This document shows, in pieces, positions 8,423-17,007 of a stretch of DNA of 64,000 nt. The notes beneath the pieces were generated by a model. The model saw nothing but the letters and a program-made list of their open reading frames with translations, did not search any database and was not told where the DNA came from. Both the position numbers and the translations under genes were made by a program. Position 1 is the first letter of the stretch. Each line of letters starts with the position of its first letter. Source of the DNA: Gammaproteobacteria bacterium (GTDB lineage Bacteria; Pseudomonadota; Gammaproteobacteria; Chromatiales; Chromatiaceae); NCBI GenBank assembly GCA_009929855.1, contig RZZN01000011.1:1-64000 (forward strand). The letters run 5' to 3'.

Positions 8423-9715
8423 TCAGTGCGAGACCGGGGCGACATCGCCGACCACTTGCTCGAGTGCCCGTGCAAAGGAGGACACACCCGAGTTGCCGAG
8501 GAGCACATGCGGCTTCTCCATGCGCTTGCAGAATCGCTTGGTGCGGTGATAGGCATCATGGCTGACATAATCGGCCGCGCAGACCACGGCATCGGCGGAC
8601 GCGAGCATGGCCTCCAGGCGACGCTGATGGTCCTCGAGACCGCCGTCATGGTGCTCGAAGCGACCATTGCAGTCGAACACCATACGCCGATACTGCTCGA
8701 CCAATGGTTTGCGACCGCCGACACAGAGCACGAGCCGGCCACCGAGGTCGGCGCGTCGCGTGCAATGCGTGTTTGGACAATCATCACAGGACAGGCTGGT
8801 GGCCTGGATGAAGAGCCGCTCGAGTGCCGCGCAGTCGGCCGCACGCTCCCGCGCCTGACGCTCGTATCCATCGCGGGCTGCCTGTGCCTGATGGTACTGC
8901 TCACGCCAACTGGCGGTGCGTGACTCACTGACCACGAGGGCCTCTTCGAGCCGGGCGATCCGAGCGTCGCGCTCCGCGATGGCCGCTTGACGCGCCGCCA
9001 CGCCACTCGTCTCCAGGTGCTCGCGGAGACTCTGCTCGATCGCGCGCAAACGCTCGCGCTCGGCCTCGCTGCGGGCCAGGCGCCCAGTCAACTCGGCGAT
9101 CTCCTGCTCGCGGGCCTCCGCCTGCACGCGGGTCCGCCCTTGGAGTGCATCGAAGTCATGGCGCAGGCGCGCAAGCTCTTGGCGCGTCTCGGTCAGCGCC
9201 TTGAGGTCCGCCCGCTGCCCGGCCCCGATCTGGTGGGAGAGCATGTGGACGTCCTCGTAGACTCGGGACATCACCACCGCATCCGCGCGTGGATGCGTCA
9301 TGCAGGCCCAGAGCGCACCGGGACACTCGCCGGCGCCCAGTGCCTGGTCCCAGAGCGTGATCAGCTCCGCGGTCGAGCGCGCCTTGGCGAAGCGTCGCAC
9401 CATCCCGGCATAGCGCTTCTCCAGAAGCTTGTGAGTGGCCAAGGAGAGCAGGTTGCGCTCCTCGGCCGCGGCGACGAATCCCACATGGATCTCGTATTCG
9501 CTCGGGCGCGCTGGGTGACGCCCTTGATGATTCCAAGTGAAGCGACTGGCGATCCGTCTCAGGTCGCCGACGTCCAAACAGGTGCCGATGACGGGGCAGT
9601 GATACTTGTGCGGGACCTCCCACAGCTTGCGACGACGCGTCCCGAGCGCTGGCTCGCTCGGCTCGACTCGCTTGACGACTGTGATCTCTGGACTGACTGA
9701 GCGCTCCTGACACAT
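8423..9715 (-). CDS. DUF2325 domain protein with central coiled coil
   Basis: 430 aa cytoplasmic protein. The N-terminal part (about 25-180) contains HCPVIGTCLDVGDLRRIA. Then a long coiled coil (about 165-300) leads to a cysteine motif CDDCPNTHC near residue 318. The C-terminal DUF2325 domain starts LGGRLVLCVGG and ends around SHDAYHRTKRFCK and VLLGNSGVSS. DUF2325 resembles a Rossmann-like small-molecule-binding domain; its role is not established. The gene starts 4 bp after the hemP stop codon, so it is almost certainly in the same, probably Fur-controlled, transcript. The CxxCxxxxC motif could bind metal, which would fit an iron-linked role; that is inference. Confidence 0.8.
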   Translation of the reverse strand: MCQERSVSPEITVVKRVEPSEPALGTRRRKLWEVPHKYHCPVIGTCLDVGDLRRIASRFTWNHQGRHPARPSEYEIHVGFVAAAEERNLLSLATHKLLEKRYAGMVRRFAKARSTAELITLWDQALGAGECPGALWACMTHPRADAVVMSRVYEDVHMLSHQIGAGQRADLKALTETRQELARLRHDFDALQGRTRVQAEAREQEIAELTGRLARSEAERERLRAIEQSLREHLETSGVAARQAAIAERDARIARLEEALVVSESRTASWREQYHQAQAARDGYERQARERAADCAALERLFIQATSLSCDDCPNTHCTRRADLGGRLVLCVGGRKPLVEQYRRMVFDCNGRFEHHDGGLEDHQRRLEAMLASADAVVCAADYVSHDAYHRTKRFCKRMEKPHVLLGNSGVSSFARALEQVVGDVAPVSH

Positions 9716-9719
9716 GGTC

Positions 9720-9908
9720 TTACTTGGTCAGAATCAGCTTGTTGTTGCGCGTCATGCGAAGCACGTAGCGACACTCACCGTGCTCGATCATCACGAGTTG
9801 ATCCTCGCCGAGCAGCGCGCGCACATCGATCATGCGCGGGACGGCTGGCGGGACGTTCTTCTGATGGCGCTCGGGACACTGATTTGCGACTGGTGTGTTC
9901 ATTGACAT
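9720..9908 (-). CDS. hemP: hemin uptake protein HemP
   Basis: 62 aa. The C-terminal half (IDVRALLGEDQLVMIEHGE, then YVLRMTRNNKLILTK) is the HemP signature of a short strand-rich domain ending in LTRxxKLILTK. HemP is a small protein linked to heme/iron uptake loci and normally Fur-regulated. A start at 9902 (second ATG) would shorten it by two residues. A sigma-70 promoter (9988-10016) and a Fur-box-like site lie upstream. DUF2325 follows at 4 bp. No heme transporter genes are nearby. Confidence 0.9.
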   Translation of the reverse strand: MSMNTPVANQCPERHQKNVPPAVPRMIDVRALLGEDQLVMIEHGECRYVLRMTRNNKLILTK

Positions 9909-9968
9909 GGTCAGGCTCTCAGACTCTTGGCGCGGCGGTGGGTTGGGACGACTCAGGAGGCATATGAA

Positions 9969-9983
9969 CGCGAATCGTTCTTA
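9969..9983 (-). promoter_or_regulatory. Fur-box-like operator of hemP
   Basis: On the minus strand the 15 bases read TAAGAACGATTCGCG, matching the core pattern TGAGAATGATTCTCA at 11 of 15 positions. The site lies a few bases downstream of the predicted -10 element, over the expected start of transcription, where a bound repressor would block RNA polymerase. hemP genes are commonly Fur targets, which supports the call. This is a hand comparison, not a scored matrix match. Confidence 0.45.
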
Positions 9984-9987
9984 TTTG

Positions 9988-10016
9988 AGTCTAAGCATCG
10001 CGCCTGACACTGTCAA
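9988..10016 (-). promoter_or_regulatory. sigma-70 promoter of hemP-DUF2325
   Basis: On the minus strand a perfect TTGACA (10011-10016) is followed after exactly 17 bases by TAGACT (9988-9993). Transcription would start near 9981, about 70 bases before the hemP ATG at 9908. Confidence 0.65.
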
Positions 10017-10043
10017 TGATCAACCTAAATCCGACGATTGACT

Positions 10044-10196
10044 CACGCAAAGACGCCAAGAACGCAAAGAACGCAAAGAACGCAAAGAACGCAAAGAAAA
10101 CAGAATCTTGAGTCAGTGAAGGGACTCACCGGCCAGGTGAGCGGCATGGCACTGCTCACTGATTGAAAAATCTTTGAATCTTTGCGCCTTTGCGTG
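10044..10196. repeat. inverted-repeat element with CGCAAAG ends and internal 9-bp tandem repeat
   Basis: The left end reads CACGCAAAGACGCCAAG and the right end, read on the minus strand, CACGCAAAGGCGCAAAG. These near-identical ends face each other 153 bp apart. Just inside the left end, four perfect copies of the 9-mer AACGCAAAG occupy 10061-10096. The interior has no gene. Sequences rich in GCAAAGNCGC are scattered through many bacterial genomes, so this is probably a non-autonomous repeat. It lies just upstream of the hemP promoter. Confidence 0.7.
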
Positions 10197-10244
10197 AAAG
10201 CAGCTTTTTTTGGGATCAAGCATCCTCGCTCACATGATCCGCGC

Positions 10245-10424
10245 ATGATCATCGCGCGCCTTGTGCTGGCGGTGCGGCTGACCGGGATGGCCGGTGTCTC
10301 ATTCAAGCAGTATCTGACCGCTGGGGTGAAGACAGTCGTCGAGCGCCAGTTGCGCGATGCCGACTGGTGGGAGGCCGGTCAAGGTTGGCGGGGGGTCGCG
10401 GCGGCACTCGGCCTTGCGGGCTGA
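10245..10424 (+). CDS. possible small ORF or gene remnant, 59 aa
   Basis: From ATG at 10245 the frame encodes a peptide with a hydrophobic start (IIARLVLAVRLTGMAG) followed by a helical, mixed-charge end (KTVVERQLRDADWWEAG). It looks more protein-like than the surrounding frames, but no family is recognised and no ribosome site is obvious. It begins just outside the inverted-repeat element, so it could be the tail of a gene disrupted earlier. Confidence 0.25.
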   Translation: MIIARLVLAVRLTGMAGVSFKQYLTAGVKTVVERQLRDADWWEAGQGWRGVAAALGLAG

Positions 10425-10518
10425 AACCGTGCGCGACCTGCCATGGTGCGACGCCGAGGTGTCAACGCCGACCTGGTCGTCGGCACCCTCGGCGCGATGT
10501 GTCCTGTCAGGGACTTGT

Positions 10519-10538
10519 CGCGTCAGCGGACTGACGCG
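10519..10538. other. perfect hairpin in the dps 3' region
   Basis: CGCGTCAG and CTGACGCG form an 8-bp perfect stem around the loop CGGA, with further weaker pairing outside (GGGAC / GTCCC). It lies about 140 bp beyond the dps stop codon and has no T-tract on either side, so it is not a standard intrinsic terminator. It could still end or stabilise a transcript. The remainder of 10425-10680 shows no gene. Confidence 0.35.
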
Positions 10539-10680
10539 TCCCGAACGAGCCACCCGCGCCTGGCTCGGGAGCCGACGCGCGGTGAGTCGCCTGACAATGA
10601 TCGAGTCTCGGGACGCTCCCACCCCGGCCATGGGCCAGGGTGGCTCGCTGAGCTGTGTTTGATGGCGCGACGATCAGCAC

Positions 10681-11157
10681 TCAACCGCTCAGCATGGAGC
10701 GGAGCATCCAGGCAGTCTTCTCGTGGATCTGCATGCGCTGGGTCAGCAGGTCGGCGGTCGGCTCGTCATGGGCCTCGTCGACCAGCGGGAAGACCTCGCG
10801 GGCGGTGCGCACCACCGTCTCCTGGTCGCGCATCAGCTGGGCGATCATCTCGCTGGCGCTGGGCTCGCCGCTGGCATCCTCGACCCGGGCCAACGCGGCA
10901 AACTCGCGATAGGACCCCGGCGCCCGGAAGCCCAAGGCACGGATGCGCTCGGCGATCAGATCGACCGCCAACGCGAGCTCGTCGTATTGGGTCTCGAACA
11001 TCAGATGCAGGCTGTTGAACATGGGACCCTCGACGTTCCAGTGGAAGTTGTGGGTCTTCAGATACAGCGTGTAGGTGTCGGCGAGCAGACGATTGAGCCC
11101 GTCGGCGATGGCCTGCCGTTGGGCTTGCGGGATTCCGATATCGATCTGGGTGCTCAT
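10681..11157 (-). CDS. dps: Dps-family ferritin-like DNA-protection protein
   Basis: 158 aa four-helix ferritin-like protein. The ferroxidase signature is intact: THNFHWNVEG at residues 35-44, H51 and E55 in LHLMFETQYDELA, then D66 and E70 in AVDLIAERI. Members form 12-mer shells that oxidise Fe(II) with hydrogen peroxide and protect DNA during stress or stationary phase. There is no obvious lysine-rich N-terminal tail, so DNA binding may be weak. It is a single gene with no close neighbour on its strand. Confidence 0.93.
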   Translation of the reverse strand: MSTQIDIGIPQAQRQAIADGLNRLLADTYTLYLKTHNFHWNVEGPMFNSLHLMFETQYDELALAVDLIAERIRALGFRAPGSYREFAALARVEDASGEPSASEMIAQLMRDQETVVRTAREVFPLVDEAHDEPTADLLTQRMQIHEKTAWMLRSMLSG

Positions 11158-11486
11158 GGATGCGACCTCGTTCTATCTGGTTGGTCAGTCTCGGGCGCGC
11201 TTGGACGGCCCTCACGACGGACGCCGTCACTTGAACATCACAGACGTCGCGTCGAGGATTCGGTCAGCGCTTGGCGACCACAGCGCCAACCGATGCAAGC
11301 GACTCATGGATGGGTGTCCAGTGACCGGTATCCGTGGTCAGGTTTCAGTCTAGCCGCTGACGCGCACCACTGGCCAATGGCTTGTTCCGAACATGGTTAT
11401 CGGCATGAGCGATTGAGAATCGTCAATCGATCGAGGACAAGAGCGTCGGGGGCGCCACCCGGGCTCTCGGATGCGACCCAGTCTGG
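11158..11486. other. intergenic, nothing recognised
   Basis: 329 bp upstream of dps and downstream of the methyltransferase gene. It must contain the dps promoter, but no convincing -35/-10 pair or OxyR-like site could be picked out. No tRNA-like fold or open frame of note was seen. Confidence 0.4.
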
Positions 11487-12380
11487 TCAAGGCTTCACCG
11501 CCACGGCGAGGATGTAGTCGAGCCCGGCATAGACCGTCTCGGCGCTCATGCCAAGCGCAATCCGGGCCGGCAGTCGGGTCGCCGGGTGCAGTCGCGCGAG
11601 TGTGCTCGGGTGTCTCTTGAGATACTCATGCAGTGGCGCATAGACCTGCTCGCGGATGGAGTCCACCCGGATCGACTCGAAGCCTGTCGCGGCGAGCCGC
11701 TCGGCATAGGCCTCGGCGGGATAGGCATTCTCGGCTGGGATCGCGAACCGACTCGCGACCAATCGCCAGGACGCGCGCTGCTTGAGTCGCCTCAGCCGAT
11801 CGCTCGCGTCGGGAAGCGGGATGATGTCGGCGGTGACCAAGCGCCCGCCAGGGCGCAGCACTCGCAATGCTTCGGCGAAAAAGCGCTCGCGCGTCCTGAA
11901 ATGGAAGGCACATTCCAAGGCGAGCACCGTGTCGACCGACCCCGATGCGAGTGGGATGTCGGTGGCTGAGCCCTCGCGAAGCTCGATGCGCTCGGCATGG
12001 CCGAGCGCCTCGACGCGCTGTCGGGCAACCGCGACCTGCGAGGCGGTGAGATTGAGACCCAGGATGTGCGCCGGTCGGTAGGTCTCCATCCAATGGATGT
12101 CCTGATCGGCAAAGCCGAATCCCAGATCGAGGATACGATCACCCGGACCCATCTCGGCCTGCCGCGCGAGGAGATCGGCAAGGCCGCGACAGGCCTCGTC
12201 CAGGGTCTTCTCCTCCCCGGTCCAATAGCCCAGGTTGAGATAGAGCCCGTGCGCGGTCGCCACATCGGTCGAGAGCAGATCATAGACCTGTGTGACCTCC
12301 CAGCGTCCGAAAGGGTTGTAGAGCCAATCGAGATAGCCGAGAAACCGGCGCGCCTTGGACGGATCGGGCAAGATGCGCAT
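11487..12380 (-). CDS. class I SAM-dependent methyltransferase
   Basis: 297 aa from ATG at 12380; longer in-frame starts would add a low-complexity leader. The N-terminal helices (KARRFLGYLDWLYNPFGRWE, then LYLNLGYW) precede motif I ILDLGFGFADQD near residue 85, then ILGLNLTASQVAVAR, and motif IV/V LALECAFHFRTRERFF with LRPGGRLVTADII. This layout matches small-molecule methyltransferases of the Methyltransf_11/UbiE-like type that act on lipids, terpenoids or polyketides. The substrate cannot be deduced. It lies 79 bp downstream of the YdhR-like gene on the same strand, so the two may be cotranscribed. Confidence 0.8.
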   Translation of the reverse strand: MRILPDPSKARRFLGYLDWLYNPFGRWEVTQVYDLLSTDVATAHGLYLNLGYWTGEEKTLDEACRGLADLLARQAEMGPGDRILDLGFGFADQDIHWMETYRPAHILGLNLTASQVAVARQRVEALGHAERIELREGSATDIPLASGSVDTVLALECAFHFRTRERFFAEALRVLRPGGRLVTADIIPLPDASDRLRRLKQRASWRLVASRFAIPAENAYPAEAYAERLAATGFESIRVDSIREQVYAPLHEYLKRHPSTLARLHPATRLPARIALGMSAETVYAGLDYILAVAVKP

Positions 12381-12459
12381 GCGTGTGAATTCCAGCTCGA
12401 TGAAGAGATCAAGACAGGACGGCCGATCCGAGCGAATCGATGCTCGGCCGCCCCGATTC

Positions 12460-12780
12460 TCAGGACGGCACGACCACATCCAGCGGCGCGCGATCGATCC
12501 GCGAGAGATCCAGGTTGACCTCGAAACACTTGGCATTGACATAGGGCACGCCGAAACCGCGGAGTCGCTTGGTATGCATCACCAGATAGTCATCGGCGCT
12601 GGCGCGATCGCTGAAGAGATAGATCCCACCAGCCTCGCCATGCTCGGGACTCTCGGTCCAGATCTTCCAGAGCAGACCCGGCGTCGTGGCGATGGACTCG
12701 GCCAGCTCACGCATGGCCACGGTCATGGTCTCGCCCCAAGGGCCGTCGTAGGGAAAGTCGATTTGCAGGAGTGTGCTCAT
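12460..12780 (-). CDS. YdhR-like putative monooxygenase (dimeric ferredoxin-like fold)
   Basis: 106 aa, matching the YdhR family in length and pattern: LLQIDFPYDGPWG, then a helix with TPGLLWKIWTESPEHGEAGGIYLF and a terminal VNLDLSRIDRAPL. YdhR folds like ActVA-Orf6 monooxygenases that oxidise aromatic compounds without cofactors; its own substrate is unknown. The neighbouring methyltransferase would fit modification of an aromatic or quinoid compound, which is inference only. Confidence 0.82.
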   Translation of the reverse strand: MSTLLQIDFPYDGPWGETMTVAMRELAESIATTPGLLWKIWTESPEHGEAGGIYLFSDRASADDYLVMHTKRLRGFGVPYVNAKCFEVNLDLSRIDRAPLDVVVPS

Positions 12781-12935
12781 GGAAGATCGCTCATCTGGAG
12801 TCGTCAGCTGTTGAATTCTGGTGTCAGTCCACCGGGATGGATGGCTCAGTCGGTGACATGATCCTCACCGACCACCGGTCACCGACCCGACCGAGGCCTG
12901 GCCAAGGCCGCTGGAGTGGACATCATCGCCCACAC

Positions 12936-15900
12936 TCATTCGACCTGCCGATCGCGACACTCCAGGATGGCGAGTGCCTCCTCGAAGCGCAACCGGGCGA
13001 TCGCTTCGGCCATCTCAGCGATCTCAGCGGCGCCATGGACCCTGACGAGTCCACCCTCGAGCTCGGCGAAGAGACGCCGCGCTCGACGTGGCTGGTTGAG
13101 ACCAAGTGCCTCGCGCAGCGCGGCGAGCTTGGTCTCATTCAACGGCTCGGCACTGGCCGGGGGACTGACCTGGGGCGTGGTGCCCTCGGTCAGCCAGCGG
13201 TTGGCCGCCTCCAGCAGGCTGGCGAGCTGCTCGCCGAAGGTGATCAAGGCATCGTCGCACCCGCTCGGATCATCGGCCTGGATGGCCTCCTCCAAACGGC
13301 GCGCGGCGCGCGCCAGCTCCAGCGCACCCAGGTTGGCCGCGGCGCCACGCAAACGATGCAAGCGGGCGCCCGCGCGCTCGCGCTCGCGCTCACCCCGACC
13401 GAGATCCTCCCGGACCTGGACATCCACGCCGAGCGCCTCGCCGAGGAAGCCGCGCAGCAGGCGGCGATAGACGCCCGCATCGCCCTGGGCGAGCAGCTCG
13501 GCGCGCGCGCGCTCGATCCCCGCGATGAAGGGCACGACCGTCTCAGCATCCGCACTCCCGCGGGCCGACGTGGAAGCGATCAGGATGTCGCCCACCCGCG
13601 GCCGCACCCAGCGCAACAAGGTCGTGACCAGCTGCTCCAGCTCCAACGGCTTGGTCAGGATGTCATCGACCCCGGCCGCGCGCGCCCGTTCCCGCTCCTC
13701 CCGCAGCACCCCGGCGGTGACGGCGATGACAGGGAGCCGCGTCATCCCGAGCTCGGCGCGGATCGCGCGGGTGGCGGCGAGCCCGTCCATCACCGGCATC
13801 TGCACATCCATCAGCACGGCCGCGAAATCCTCTGGCCGCTCGCGCAGCCGCTCGAGTGCCTGCCGCCCATCCGTCACCTTGGTCGCGCGCGCGCCCTCCA
13901 ATACCAGCATGCGCTCGCTGACATCCAGGTTCAAGGCGTTGTCGTCCACCACCAACAGATGCAGACCGGCGAGACGCGCGCCGCGCGGAATGCGCCCCGC
14001 GATCTCTGGCAGGGCGAGCTCATCGGCAGCGGTCGCCCACGCGAAGGGGAGCTCGAACCAGAAGAGGCTGCCCTCGCCGACCTGGCTGCTCACCCCGATT
14101 TCACCACCCATCTGCTCGACCAGACGTTTACAGATGGAGAGCCCGAGACCCGTGCCACCGAAACGGCGGGTGATCCCCGAATCGGCCTGGGTGAAGGGCG
14201 CGAAGAGTGTGTCGATGACCCCGGGGCCGATCCCGATGCCGGTATCCTCGACCTCGCAGCGCAGACGCACGCGCGTCGCATCGGCGTCGATGACCTGAAG
14301 CCGCACCGCGATCCTGCCGTGCTCGGTGAATTTGACGGCGTTGCCGACCAGATTGGTGACGATCTGCTCCAGCCGCAGTGCATCGCCGATCAATGCACCG
14401 TCCAGCGTGGGTGCCGGCGCCACCTCCAGGACCAACCCCTTGGCACGTGCCGTCGGACCCAGCAGGGCCTCCAGATGCACCAGCAGCGGGGCCAGGGCAA
14501 AGGGGCGTGGCTCGAGCTGGAGCTGACCCGCCTCGATCTTGGACAGATCGAGGATGTCATTGATGATCGCCATCAACGAGCGACCAGCCACGCGGATCTG
14601 GCTCACCAGATCGCGTTGGTCGGCGGCGAGCGCGCCCTGCTCGAGCACCTGGGCCAGACCCAGCACCGCGTTCATCGGGGTGCGAATCTCGTGGCTCATG
14701 TTGGCGAGGAATTGGCTCTTGGCCGCGTTGGCAGCCTCGGCGGCCCGCATGGCGGCGCGCATCGCCGCCTCCTGCTCGCGCTGCGCCGTGATGTTGCGAT
14801 TCAGACCGATCATCACCGCTTGATTGGTCACGGCATCCTCGACCACGACCCCCACCGCATGGATGTGACGCACCCGTCCATCTGGCAACTGGATCCGGTA
14901 CAGGGTGTCGAGACGGCCGCGCTCGCGCACGGCCTGACTCAATTTGGCCTCGGCCTCAACCAGATCATCCGGATGCAAGCGTGAGCGCCAGAAGATGTCA
15001 TCCAGACCTTGCTGGCGGATCGCCTCCGGCACCTCGTACCAGTCGAACAGACGCTGATCCCAATCGAGCCGACCCGTGGTGAGATTCCAGGTCCAGACGC
15101 CCAGATCGGCCGCGTCGATGGCCATCCGATAACGCTGCTCGCTGGCGCTGAGCGCCGCGGCCATCCGTCTGCGCTCGGTCTGATCCTGCATGACCAGGAT
15201 GCAATGTCTGGATCCGTCACGCCAGATGCGTGTGCAGGCGACATCCACCGGGAGGCGCTTGCCATCCTGCCGGATCGCGACCACCGTTTCCCCTCGTGGG
15301 AAGGGGCAGTCCGCCCCTCGGCATGGCGCGTCCAGCGACAACGCGGGCAGCAGGCGCTCGATCGAGAGCGCGCGCAGTTGTGCTGCGTCATAGCCAAGGA
15401 GTTGCATGGTGGCCTGATTGAATAGACAGATCTGGCCAGTCTGCTCGGTCAGCAGCATGGGCAATGGACTGGCCTCGAAGATCTCGGCCGACTGCGCCTT
15501 GAGATGCAACATCCGCTCTTGCCTGGCCGAGCGATACAGACGCCACATGCCGACCGCCGCCCCCAGGATGATCACTAGACTGATCGCCAACCATTGGACG
15601 ATGCTGGAGCGCAAGCTCACCAGGATGTCCGCGGTACTGCCCCCGACGATCACATAGAAGGGATAGGGATCGAGTCTGCGATAGGCGAGTACACGTTGGA
15701 CATGATCGAGCGGAGCGGTCGCGACATAATGACCGCCGTGTGGTGAGTGCTCGATCCGCGCCTTGAATTGCGACGAGATCTTGCGATTGCCGACACCATT
15801 CTCCGGTCCCGAGACCTCGGGATAGCGAGCGACCTGCGCCAGATCCAGGGTGCGCAGCACGACCATGCCACCAACCCCCAGGTCGAGGTGTGAAAAGAGC

Positions 15901-16487
15901 TCGGTGAGCCTCTCGACCTCGATGTTGACATGGACAATGCCAGCAAATTGCCCGTCCCGCGCGGTCAAGCGTCGCGCCAGACGGATCATCCACTTCTTGC
16001 TGGACTTGCCTTGCAAAGGTCCCGCGACGATCAGACCAATGTCCGGGTCATCCCGGGCGCGCGCGAAATACTCACGATCGGCCACGCTGAAGGCTGGGAT
16101 ATCACCCGAGCCCAGGCTCACGATACCCTCTGAATCGACGATTCGAATATCCTGGAAACCAGTGAAGATCTTGGTGATCTGATTCAACCATGCGATGAAT
16201 TGCGCATCATCGAAAGCCTCTTGCGCAACCGCCTCCTGATAATGATAGGCCACGGCTTGAATCACCCCATCGGCATGGGTCAGCAGATCGGTCAACTGCA
16301 GGCTGAGCAATTGGGCGAGATTCTGCGAGGCCGTCGTGGCTTGCTCCTGAGCATCTCGGTATGCCTGCCAGAGCGAGCCGACCGCAAAGACTAGGACCAG
16401 GATGAGGATCAGTGCAAAACCGGTCAGATAGGGCAAGCGGCTGGGCGCGGACCCGTCGGTGACTGAACCTCGCGGTTGACCCTTCAA
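12936..16487 (-). CDS. hybrid sensor histidine kinase: dCache, two PAS, HisKA, HATPase, REC, HPT
   Basis: About 1183 aa if translation starts at TTG 16487, which overlaps the upstream stop as TTGA; an in-frame GTG at 16574 would add 29 residues. Order, numbered from TTG: membrane helix about 22-40; periplasmic dCache-type sensor about 55-280; second helix about 295-315; PAS about 333-450 with an extra cysteine insert (CRGADCPF); PAS about 455-580; HisKA with phosphoacceptor His about 599 in [11 protein letters not shown]; HATPase with GGTGLGLSICKRL; a receiver with LLVVDDN and MDVQMPVMDG; and an HPT domain with HRLRGAAANLGA. A complete internal phosphorelay is therefore present, but no cognate response regulator is adjacent. 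The signal sensed is unknown. Confidence 0.88.
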   Translation of the reverse strand: MKGQPRGSVTDGSAPSRLPYLTGFALILILVLVFAVGSLWQAYRDAQEQATTASQNLAQLLSLQLTDLLTHADGVIQAVAYHYQEAVAQEAFDDAQFIAWLNQITKIFTGFQDIRIVDSEGIVSLGSGDIPAFSVADREYFARARDDPDIGLIVAGPLQGKSSKKWMIRLARRLTARDGQFAGIVHVNIEVERLTELFSHLDLGVGGMVVLRTLDLAQVARYPEVSGPENGVGNRKISSQFKARIEHSPHGGHYVATAPLDHVQRVLAYRRLDPYPFYVIVGGSTADILVSLRSSIVQWLAISLVIILGAAVGMWRLYRSARQERMLHLKAQSAEIFEASPLPMLLTEQTGQICLFNQATMQLLGYDAAQLRALSIERLLPALSLDAPCRGADCPFPRGETVVAIRQDGKRLPVDVACTRIWRDGSRHCILVMQDQTERRRMAAALSASEQRYRMAIDAADLGVWTWNLTTGRLDWDQRLFDWYEVPEAIRQQGLDDIFWRSRLHPDDLVEAEAKLSQAVRERGRLDTLYRIQLPDGRVRHIHAVGVVVEDAVTNQAVMIGLNRNITAQREQEAAMRAAMRAAEAANAAKSQFLANMSHEIRTPMNAVLGLAQVLEQGALAADQRDLVSQIRVAGRSLMAIINDILDLSKIEAGQLQLEPRPFALAPLLVHLEALLGPTARAKGLVLEVAPAPTLDGALIGDALRLEQIVTNLVGNAVKFTEHGRIAVRLQVIDADATRVRLRCEVEDTGIGIGPGVIDTLFAPFTQADSGITRRFGGTGLGLSICKRLVEQMGGEIGVSSQVGEGSLFWFELPFAWATAADELALPEIAGRIPRGARLAGLHLLVVDDNALNLDVSERMLVLEGARATKVTDGRQALERLRERPEDFAAVLMDVQMPVMDGLAATRAIRAELGMTRLPVIAVTAGVLREERERARAAGVDDILTKPLELEQLVTTLLRWVRPRVGDILIASTSARGSADAETVVPFIAGIERARAELLAQGDAGVYRRLLRGFLGEALGVDVQVREDLGRGERERERAGARLHRLRGAAANLGALELARAARRLEEAIQADDPSGCDDALITFGEQLASLLEAANRWLTEGTTPQVSPPASAEPLNETKLAALREALGLNQPRRARRLFAELEGGLVRVHGAAEIAEMAEAIARLRFEEALAILECRDRQVE

Positions 16488-16897
16488 GATGGCACCGGCG
16501 TGGCCGGATCGCTGGTACTGGGCAGGGTCGTCTGGATCCGATCCCACCCGCGCGTCAGATGACCCTCGCTCCACAGATACCCAGTACCCGCCATGAACAG
16601 GATCAGGAGCAGATTGAACAGACTGGCCAGGAGCGTGGCGAAGGCGGTGCAGATGGCGCCGACGGCCAATCCCAACGCGGCGAAGATACCGGCGAACTTG
16701 GCAATGTCGAAGGGGGCTGCCGGGGCCACGGCTGGTGTGCTGGCCACCGCGGTCAGACCTTCGCTGGCACTGGTGGTGACCGCCTGATCATGCGCCCCCG
16801 GGAACTTTTGGATCTGCTCGGTGAACATCCGGCCGATGCGCTTGTAAGGCCGCCAGAAGGCCTCGCCCACACCGATCGGCTGCTCGATCACCTTCAC
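16484..16897 (-). CDS. hypothetical membrane protein coupled to the hybrid kinase
   Basis: 137 aa from GTG at 16897. A soluble N-terminal region (EAFWRPYKRIGRMFTEQI) is followed by an Ala/Val/Thr-rich linker and two hydrophobic segments at about 70-90 and 92-112 (LASLFNLLLILFMAGTGYLW). No family is recognised. The start overlaps the stop of an upstream 37-aa ORF (GTGA), and its stop overlaps a TTG start of the hybrid kinase (TTGA). It may therefore be an accessory subunit of the sensor; that is inference from coupling alone. Confidence 0.6.
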   Translation of the reverse strand: MKVIEQPIGVGEAFWRPYKRIGRMFTEQIQKFPGAHDQAVTTSASEGLTAVASTPAVAPAAPFDIAKFAGIFAALGLAVGAICTAFATLLASLFNLLLILFMAGTGYLWSEGHLTRGWDRIQTTLPSTSDPATPVPS

Positions 16898-17007
16898 GAT
16901 GGTAGCATCCCAGTCTCGTCCGCTGCGATCGTAGAAGCGGCCACAGCGAATCCAACCAGACGCAGAAAGCGCCAGCGGTGCTCTGAGTCTTCTCGTTGTC
17001 CTGCCAT
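16894..17007 (-). CDS. 37-aa small ORF with good ribosome site
   Basis: ATG at 17007 is preceded at about 8 bases by AGGAG, a strong Shine-Dalgarno site, unusual among the genes here. The peptide has a charged start (GQREDSEHRWR) and one short hydrophobic stretch (FLRLVGFAVAASTIAA), then DETGMLPS. Its stop overlaps the next start as GTGA, so it may act as a leader that couples translation of the downstream membrane protein and kinase. No family is known. Confidence 0.45.
   Translation of the reverse strand: MAGQREDSEHRWRFLRLVGFAVAASTIAADETGMLPS

Noticed and set aside
10201-10211. Run of T residues as a possible terminator
   Set aside because: No stable hairpin directly precedes it; the nearby inverted repeat belongs to the CGCAAAG element.
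12771-14984. Long plus-strand open frame (737 codons) opposite the hybrid kinase
   Set aside because: It is antisense to a gene with complete kinase motifs; its translation is rich in Gln, Asp, His and Arg with no domain, as expected from the GC-rich complementary strand.
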